NCBI GenBank assembly: GCA_021234155.1
Contig: JAJEKV010000207.1
Location: 124,001-188,000 of the forward strand
Direction of reading: 5' to 3'
Length of the DNA: 64,000 nt
Source of the DNA: Isoetes taiwanensis
Taxonomy: Eukaryota; Streptophyta; Lycopodiopsida; Isoetales; Isoetaceae
Shown here: piece by piece, positions 57,011 to 64,000 of the stretch
How positions within the stretch are numbered: position 1 is the first letter of the stretch
Layout of the letters: every line of letters begins with the position of its first letter
Notes under the pieces: model-generated
Seen by the model: the letters and a program-made list of their open reading frames with translations, nothing else
Told to the model about the DNA's origin: nothing
Databases searched by the model: none
Translations under genes and position numbers: made by a program

Positions 57011-57679
57011 AGGTTTTATTCGATGGGTGTTTTCTGATTCAAACATCTTAGCATATATGATTGCATCATTGCTCCCCCCTACATGACGCACAGAACTAGA
57101 TCTAATGATCATGTCCATACTCTATTATGGTCTTTCAAAGACTCCCCATATAACGTCCTCACATCAGTGGATCTTGTCCCATTTGCGACATGCAAAAAAA
57201 TAACATGGAATCATCCCATGCAACTCGAGGAAAAAAATATAATATAATCTCTAGAAACCATTCCATGGTGGCAGCATTGTGGAGTGATCGGGTCAGATGA
57301 ACAGAAAGTTGAATTCTCGAAAGTGTACGCAAAAAGGAGGGTATGCAATTCTTCCAATAGCTCTATAAAGTTGCTAGAACTACAAAGTTCTAGCATCCCA
57401 AAACAAATTAGCTCATGCAACTCCTAGTGCGCAAGGACTTTGTTACTTAAGGCCTCAATTTTATTGGCGCTTAAACACTAAGCAATCTATAAGTTATATG
57501 TGATGTGATGTGATGTTATAAGTTACATCTCCTTCAATTGGTCTCGATGAACAATAAAAATACAGTTTTATTATTCAACATTATTTAGGCTATTTGAGTT
57601 GGATAGCCGTACTACCAATACAAATGTAGTCAACTATAGGCGTTGGAATGTCCTCCTAAAATACTAAGTCTAGCATAGT
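57011..57679. other. No gene seen
   Basis: AT-rich; contains a short TGTGATG triple repeat near 57,500 and nothing else that I can support. Confidence 0.4.
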
Positions 57680-58475
57680 ATGTTTAATTTATTATTTTAT
57701 TTATTTATTTATTGTCACGCCTTCAGACCCTCAGGTCCATCAGCGAAAATAGAAAACAACAGTAATAATCAACAAAGGCTCACCCTTGGGCGAGCAAGTT
57801 TTCAGCCATCTTATATAGAGCTAATAACTCATTTCTAGATTTCGGATAGTCATAAAGATATGCTCCGAGATCTAATGGAGAAAGATCGAATAACTGTGAT
57901 AGAGAGCTACACGTGATATGGTGACTTTCTCGTATATACTCAAAGGCCGAGCATCTAATCAAAGCATGGTCTTCATCCTCCACTTGTGCTTCAAAACAAC
58001 ATGGGCAGAAACGCAGCTCTCTAGGGATCCCTTGTTCTCGTCCCTTTTCAATCTGCAAAGAATGAGAACTAAGTCTGAATTTAGCAATTAATTGCCGTTT
58101 TTTCCGGCTAAGCTCCATCTTTAGGTAGGCTTGCTCTTCATATACTACCATAGCATTAACTTCTTGCCTATAGAAATTTCGCTTTACCCCAATATCGCCA
58201 CTTGGCCACATCTTCTGTAATGCCCGCTCAATCACATATGCACGCAAACCTACATCTGTAAGTGGGAGATCATCAAGATCCATACCCCAAAAAGCCACCC
58301 AATCCACAAGGTGAGTATACCATCCTACATGATGCTGTGTTTGAGATTCTATCAAGGCATGCTTAGGTATCCTATTATCCCCCATGCTCTGTACCCTCTG
58401 ATAGTAGGTAAGAGTTTGAAACAACGCTTCCACCTCCAGCGGATACAATCCCGCCTCTGCTAATAACATCTCATA

Positions 58476-59001
58476 AGGAGTTTGAACTTTTACCCCCAGC
58501 TCCTCTAGCAGTCAGCCACATGGGCCTTGTGGAGGAATGTTTGTGGTATTTCAGAACTATGAAAGAGCTATATGGTATTAAAGCTAACGTACTTCATGTG
58601 GCTTGCATTCTAGGTAACATTTGGTTGTTTTGGAATATTTAAAGAGGCAGAAAGCTTATTAGAAGTGAGTGGGATGTCTCATATATTCCTCTATATGATT
58701 TTTCTTAATGCATGTAGATTACATAAAAATGTAGAGTTAGGGATCCCATGCTGTCATGCCATTATTCATTTAGGTCATTAGTCATAGGAATGTCAAAGCT
58801 TCGTAATGAGCCAATTGTTGCAACCTAGGTGGTGATTAGCCTTTTTGATAACAATGACGTTTGCGACCTTCCAACTCAACTCTGTGCTTCAACCTCTAAC
58901 ATTAGGTATTTATTAACGCCGCCTTTGCTGACGTGTACCAAAACCGTCAAAACCACTATAACATAAGGAGTTTGAACTTTTACCCCCAGCTCCTCTAGCA
59001 G
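58476..59001. repeat. 38-bp direct repeat flanking an insertion in the LINE
   Basis: ATAAGGAGTTTGAACTTTTA, then CCCCCAGCTCCTCTAGCAG, occurs at about 58,473-58,513 and again at about 58,963-59,001. Both belong to the same LINE codons (minus: LLEELGVKVQTPY). The LINE frame is continuous if one copy and the insert are removed. Confidence 0.85.
58514..58916 (+). pseudogene. Inverted copy of a PPR segment inside the LINE
   Basis: CACATGGGCCTTGTGGAGGA to TAGGTATTTATTAA is the reverse complement of 60,713-61,122 with few differences. Translated, it begins SHMGLVEECLWYFRTMKE, a PPR E-region. The filler from 58,917 to 58,960 is of unknown origin. Confidence 0.85.
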
Positions 59002-60712
59002 AAATCTCTTCTGTACCTGTTCAATTTCCATCCACTTTGCCCTGGCTAAACCTGGCCCCCAAGCTGGGCAACCATAAAGCACAACTGTCTGTACCATCAC
59101 TTTAAACATAAGCCTCCTAAGAGACCAACACCAAATGTTTCTTTGTCGCCACAGGCTCAGAGAATAATACAAAGCACGGAAGCCTCCAGACACACGTTTC
59201 CCCACCGCCATAGACCACCTGTAGTCATTAGTAAACTCAATCCCCAAATATTTATATCTTTTTACCTGTTCCAGAGTTTCCCCATCAAGATGCATTACTA
59301 TTGATTCTCGAGAACCAACGACCATAACTTTAGTCTTAGTTTTATTCACTTTCATGCCAGTTTTCTTGCAAAACGCTCCAAAGCTATACAACAAACGCTG
59401 CAAACCCATTGCAGTCCTAGAAACAAGTATCACATCATCAGCATAAAGCAAAAGTCTCAGAAAATATTTACCAACCTCCACTCCCACATCCGCGTTCACT
59501 AACCATGCCTCAATCTCATCAATAAAAAGACCAAAAAGTGTGGGTGACAGAGGGCACCCCTGCTTCACCCCAATATTGCTCTCTACTTTCTCTAGGCCAT
59601 CTAATGGAAATGTAAGTTCCACCAACACTTTTTTCATTATAGCCGTGAAAACCGCCTTTTAAGTAATGGAATAGGTATACCCAATTTATCCAAACGTGCT
59701 CCTAGATGTAATGGAGGTACTCTATCGAATGCCTTCGTAAAATCAACAAAACAACAAGTATAATGCATGGCTCGCACCCTTAGCTCCCTCCGCCATGCCG
59801 CTAAGGTTACTAGGTGATCCACCGCGTGGAGTGATCTTTTTCGAAAACCTTGGCCCAAGGCTCGCACCCATGCATGCGTGTCAGCCCAACCAGAAATTTT
59901 TTTCTCAATTATAGCCCCAAAGAGCTTAGCCATCACACTACTAATCATAATAGTGCGATAATTCAATACAAGTTGGATCCCCGGCTTTTAGAATAGTCAC
60001 AATCGTTTGGCACCATTGGTTAGGAAAACCAACATTAAAGCGCCAAGTTAAACAACTCGCCCACTTTAGCATGAAGAGTCTCCCCTCCCCATTTAAGCAT
60101 CTCGGTGACAAAGCCTTAAAGATTCTAGCTTTCCCATTTGCCATCTTTTGCAAAGATATCTTTACATCCTCAGATCAAATATATCCGCACGCCTCCGGAT
60201 ACTAAATCCATAGGGGCTGCCCACCGGCACAAGATAGAGCCTCGCTGAGCATAATCTAGTAACTTCGTCTCTACTAAAATCCCTGCAGCGGATATTGTTG
60301 GTTTGGTTTAGCCCAAAATCCTTGGGAAAATACTGGAGTTCATGTAGAAGCTTCTCTTGCCATTCCTTTTCCCAAATTCCCTTTTTCTTTTTTATAAGCT
60401 TCTTAAATTTCTTTCTAGCTTCCAGCTTGGTGTAAGAATGATAAAACTCTCGTCTAGCTTGTGCACATTCTTCATCCCACCACGGTTGAGACTTTCTCAC
60501 ATGTATACCACCCTTAGTCTTCCCAAAGACACTAGAAGCCACTTCCGATATTGTATTCATAAGCAATATATTTTTTCCAGATAAATCTCTGACCATTCAA
60601 TAGCCTGGAGAGCATTTTCCATTTCGATGGCATAATCTGCTGCCTTTTCCCATTTGCACTTCAACTTACCTTGCGGAGCATATTTAGCGGTTTCCTTACA
60701 CAACTTTACATG

Positions 60713-63450
60713 TTAATAAATACCTAATGTTTTGAAGAGGTTGAAGCACAGAGTTGAGTTGGAAGGTCGCAAACGTCTTTGTTATCAAAAAGGCTAATCA
60801 CCACCTAGGTTGCAACAATTGGCTCATTACGAAGCTTTGACATTCCTATGACTAATGACCTAAATGAATAATGGCATGATAGCATGGGATCCCTAACTCT
60901 ACATTTTTATGTAATCTACATGCATTAAGAAAAATCATATAGAGGAATATATGAGACATCCCACTCACTTCTAATAAGCTTTCTGCCTCTTTAAATATTC
61001 CAAAACAACCAAATGTTACCTAGAATGCAAGCCACATGAAGTACGTTAGCTTTAATACCATATAGCTCTTTCATAGTTCTGAAATACCACAAACATTCCT
61101 CCACAAGGCCCATGTGGCTGAAAGAAGTAAGAATACTTTCCATATGCTATATCATCTGGCATTACACCACCTTTTGCATGTCCCTAAAACACTGCACCAA
61201 ATCCAGCATTGCATAGCTGAGCATATCCTGCAAGCATTGGATCCATGAGCCCAGGGTTTGATCTCGCAGACTGTCAGATACTTTATTATCATGCTTCCTC
61301 ATTTGGCATACATGTCAACAAGGCTATATCTTAAAATAATGCCAGTATGGACACTCTTAATGATTTGCTAGTGAATTTGCCTGCCATGTTCTATTGCACC
61401 TGTATTGCCACATGCTTTTAAAAAGCTCAAAAATGTTATCTCATCTGACTCTACCTGATCATGCTGCCTTCTTTTAAAATATTCTAAAGCAAGACAACCT
61501 TCACCATGTTGAATGCATCCTAAAATTATCACATTCCATGACACCACATTACGAATTTGCAATGCATAAAAGACTCCTTTTACTTCCTTCAAACTTCCTG
61601 CTTTGCATACATGTCAGCGAGGGTATTCCTTATAACAACCTCAGAGTAGAGTCCATGTAAAAGAATTTGTTCATGAATGCACCTCCCTCGCTTGATGTCT
61701 TGTATGCTAGTCATGCTTTTAAAATGCCCAAATATGTCACTTTATTAGGTTCTATGTAGCGTTGTCTTGCATTTAATCAAAATATTCAAAGGTAACATCA
61801 CGCTTATCATGCTGCAAGAATCCTAAAATTATTGCACCCCATAATACCGTTTTTCGATTAATTGAGATATTAAAAAGTCCTTATGCTTCCTGCAAGCTAT
61901 TGAATTTTGTATACATGTCAATAAGAATGCACTGAACAACAATATCAGCTTGGAATCTATTTTCAATCATTTGTTCATGGATGATCATGCCTTGTCATAT
62001 GGTGATTACCCCAATTGATGCGACGTTCAAAACGTGACTTTGTCTTGGCTTTACGCCACTATCTTGCATTTTCTTGAAACATTCCATGGAAAAATCACTT
62101 TCAACATGTTTTTTTTTTTTTTTTTTTTTTTTAATGAACGTGGACCTTTATTACTCAAAAGAATACAAAGAGTACATGGGGGACTCAAAACCCAATGGAG
62201 AAAATATCCACTAGAGCAACACTACCCACCACATACATAATACAGAAAAGCAGAGAACACAGATCACCATGAGCACAATTGTTTGCTACGAGTAGGCATG
62301 AATCTGAAGATATTGCTCTCAAATGACACTTTTGATGTCATCCTGTAAGGAAGAACACTTGTGCGCCTTCACAATGCGACTACGGGCATCGCTAAGCACT
62401 TGCGTATCTGAAAAGACCTGACCCTTGAAGATGAGGAGATTTCGTCTCTTCCAGATGGACTAGATGATCCAAGAAGATGCTAAGTGGAAAGCCCTCTTTG
62501 CCAACTTGTCCCAAGAACGAGGATAGACTGACAATAGGACCTGCTGACTATTCAAGTCACAATGGAAAAGACTCAAAAGCCACTACCAAGCAAGTCGAAC
62601 ATGGTGACACAAGGAAAAGCAGTGCTCAATTGTCTCATCCCCCTGCATGCAAAGAGGGCAGATCACAGAGACTTCTGGACGAAATCGATGAACAACAATG
62701 TTCGCACGCATCTATGAGTGATCTGCCACCATAAAATAGATAGCTTAGGAAGCAATTTATCCCATACCCATCGCCAGACTGCTTTATGATGAGGCTCAAG
62801 GATAACTAAAGGCCACTTTGGCGATGGAGGCAACAATTCAGGATGAAGCAGGACCCTATACATTGAGTGCACCAGGTGCTCCCCCTTAACACTGCCATGA
62901 ACCACCCAAAGCTGGGGAGCCACGTCTTGTGGGTGTGGAGGAAGTGTAGCCTGCAATCATCACAGCCAAATATACACCATTTGTATTTGGCAACATTTTG
63001 AATGTACTCTTTGCCTTGTGAAGCTATCAAGCTTCCCAATAAACATCAACAACTATGTTTCTAAGAATAGTGTCACATACAAAGCCATTCTGGATAATGC
63101 ATCCTAATTTCATGGATATGTATATAACTATTATGCTCTAATGCACCTCTGCTTGCAGAAGCTTTCAAATGGCTTAGAAATATAACCCTATTTGTTTTGA
63201 TACCATGTAGCTAAATCTTATAAAAACATTTGAAAGCAGGGTCGCCTTTGCCATTCAAGGCATATCTTAAGATCATTCGTTCCCATGGCACCACATTTGG
63301 ACCTCGATAACTGCCTAAGACTTTTTCTGCTTCATCTAAGGATCCACTCTTGGCATACTTATCAAGCAGTATATTACTAGCAAAAGCATCATCTTGGTAC
63401 CCATTTTCAATGATGTGCTAATGTATATATCTACCATGCTTTATGCAATC
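60713..63450 (-). pseudogene. PLS-type PPR pseudogene interrupted by retroelements
   Basis: Minus-strand frames carry PPR signatures in order. They are DAFASNILLDKYAKSGSLDE and VPWERMILRYA (about 63,400-63,260), then FKMLPNTNG and AVMIAGYT (62,990-62,945). After an inserted L1 piece come ECFKKMQDSGVKP (about 62,080), DIKRGRCIHEQILLHG (61,690), VIRNTLADMYAK, VVSWNVIILGCIQHG, DEITFLSFLKACGNTGAIE (61,440) and the SHMGLVEECLWYF remnant at the end. Numerous stops and shifts. The family binds organellar RNA; this copy cannot be functional. It is cut on its 3' side by the LINE at 60,705. Confidence 0.75.
62109..62944 (-). mobile_element. L1-type LINE 3' fragment with poly(A)
   Basis: A run of 24 T at 62,109-62,132 is the minus-strand poly(A) tail, preceded by AATAAA. 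Upstream on the minus strand, VWDKLLPKLSILWWQITHR, then a CALF/CRG segment and a fragment resembling E-x-I-E-H-C-F, match the zinc-binding domain (zf-RVT) at the C-terminus of plant L1 ORF2. It splits the PPR frame between MIAGYT and the next helix. This tail type differs from the other three LINEs. Confidence 0.65.
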
Positions 63451-64000
63451 GGTGATAAGGCTGGATTCACATGTGTCGTCACAGCCATCAAAGTTGTCCT
63501 TGCCATTTTCATAGGCCGTCACATGCCATGCTTTATTTCCAGAGGGTAAAATAGGGCCCGCCTCCGAAGACTATTGCATGTGAATCCAACTTAATGCATG
63601 CTTTTAAACTGAATAGGAAAGCATGCCGACACGTGAAGCGGGGAGGTCTGCTTGTCCATTCAGAAAGAAGCCCAAAAGGGCCTTGCCTCAACATAAAGGA
63701 TGGTTGGGCCCAATCCAGTCGTCCATCTGTCCGCGTGTAACATCCTGGCATTCAAAATAGAAGTGGCAGATAAAAATAGCAGAAAGGCAAGTAATAATAA
63801 CAGAAAGTATAGTAAAAATAGCTGAAACTCGAGTAAAATGCAAGTAAAGTTGTTGCACAAATTCCAGAGATAGAAAAAGCGACACGTGTCGCTATTTTAT
63901 TTAAGGACGCCTGGATTGGGCGTAACCATCCTTTACATATGAATTTGTCCCCCTTTATACCTTTAATTTCTATGCTATTAAATAAACCGAGGGCTACTCT
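63451..64000. other. No supported gene at the right edge
   Basis: Short minus-strand frames only. AAAATAGCAGAAAGGCAAGT-like repeats (about 63,775-63,845) are the only pattern. Confidence 0.4.

Larger units (their letters stand above)
57690..60705 (-). mobile_element. 5'-truncated LINE, minus strand, (AAAT)n tail
   Basis: Minus strand from about 60,705. A pre-RT linker (QPWWDEECAQARREF) comes first. RT follows in several frames: LNYRTIMISSVMAKL, CCFVDFTKAFDRVP, IGVKQGCPLSPTLFGLFID, RLLLYADDVILVSRT (YADD near 59,445) and KRYKYLGIEF. The C-terminal region (58,469-57,780) ends with a CCHC-like finger, CPCCFEAQ with HALIRC. The 3' end is GAGGGTCTGAAGGCGTGAC then AATAAATAAATAAATAAA. The ORF is broken by stops near 60,160 and 59,640, and by a 447-bp insertion at 58,514-58,960 flanked by a repeated 38-bp LINE segment. 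Confidence 0.8.

Overview
This window looks like repeat-dominated nuclear DNA of a land plant. The evidence is PLS-type pentatricopeptide (PPR) gene fragments, fragments of plant-type receptor genes (LRR and L-type lectin), a P450 fragment, GT-AG introns, Ty1/copia and Ty3/gypsy elements primed by initiator-Met tRNA, LINEs and Helitron ends. I suspect a fern, lycophyte or other large-genome plant, but nothing here fixes the lineage. No rRNA, intact tRNA, CRISPR array or bacterial operon is visible. Almost every recognisable protein is broken, so the window reads as a graveyard of gene fragments packed in nested mobile elements.

Layout. 1-7 kb holds decayed host-gene pieces: an unrecognised multi-exon gene, a PAT17-like DHHC S-acyltransferase, a mitochondrial-carrier fragment (minus) and a P450 fragment (minus). 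8.2-11.6 kb holds two intronless genes in tandem, a kinase-like pseudogene and an intact RING-H2/coiled-coil gene. These are followed by a cluster of reiterated imperfect hairpins (11.8-13.2 kb). 13.2-19.3 kb is nested LTR material: a copia gag with its primer site, a 1.6-kb LTR of a minus-strand element, an ORF ending in a histone H3 fold behind an unusually long tail, and a second gag-like frame behind a TATA box. 19.7-20.1 kb has LRR remnants. 22,245-26,613 is a Helitron that has captured pieces of a SAC3B-like (TREX-2 mRNA export) gene and a PPR gene.

27.1-30.9 kb contains a 148-bp palindrome and, 72 bp after it, a multi-exon gene for a Crypton-like tyrosine recombinase. 31.2-34.7 kb has LRR and L-type lectin receptor remnants and a neat two-exon gene for a small two-pass membrane protein (minus). 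36.9-40.1 and 44.6-47.7 kb are 5'-truncated LINEs (plus). A second Helitron 3' end lies at 47,798. 49.0-54.2 kb is a gypsy composite with its RT core deleted. 54.8-55.35 kb is a long foldback. 57.7-63.45 kb is a PPR pseudogene (minus) cut by a LINE, an L1-type 3' fragment and a local inverted duplication.

The most unusual items are the H3-fold ORF embedded in LTR-element sequence, the intron-containing tyrosine recombinase in a plant-like genome, the hairpin cluster, and the kinase/RING pair. All functional assignments come from motifs read by eye; no database search was possible.
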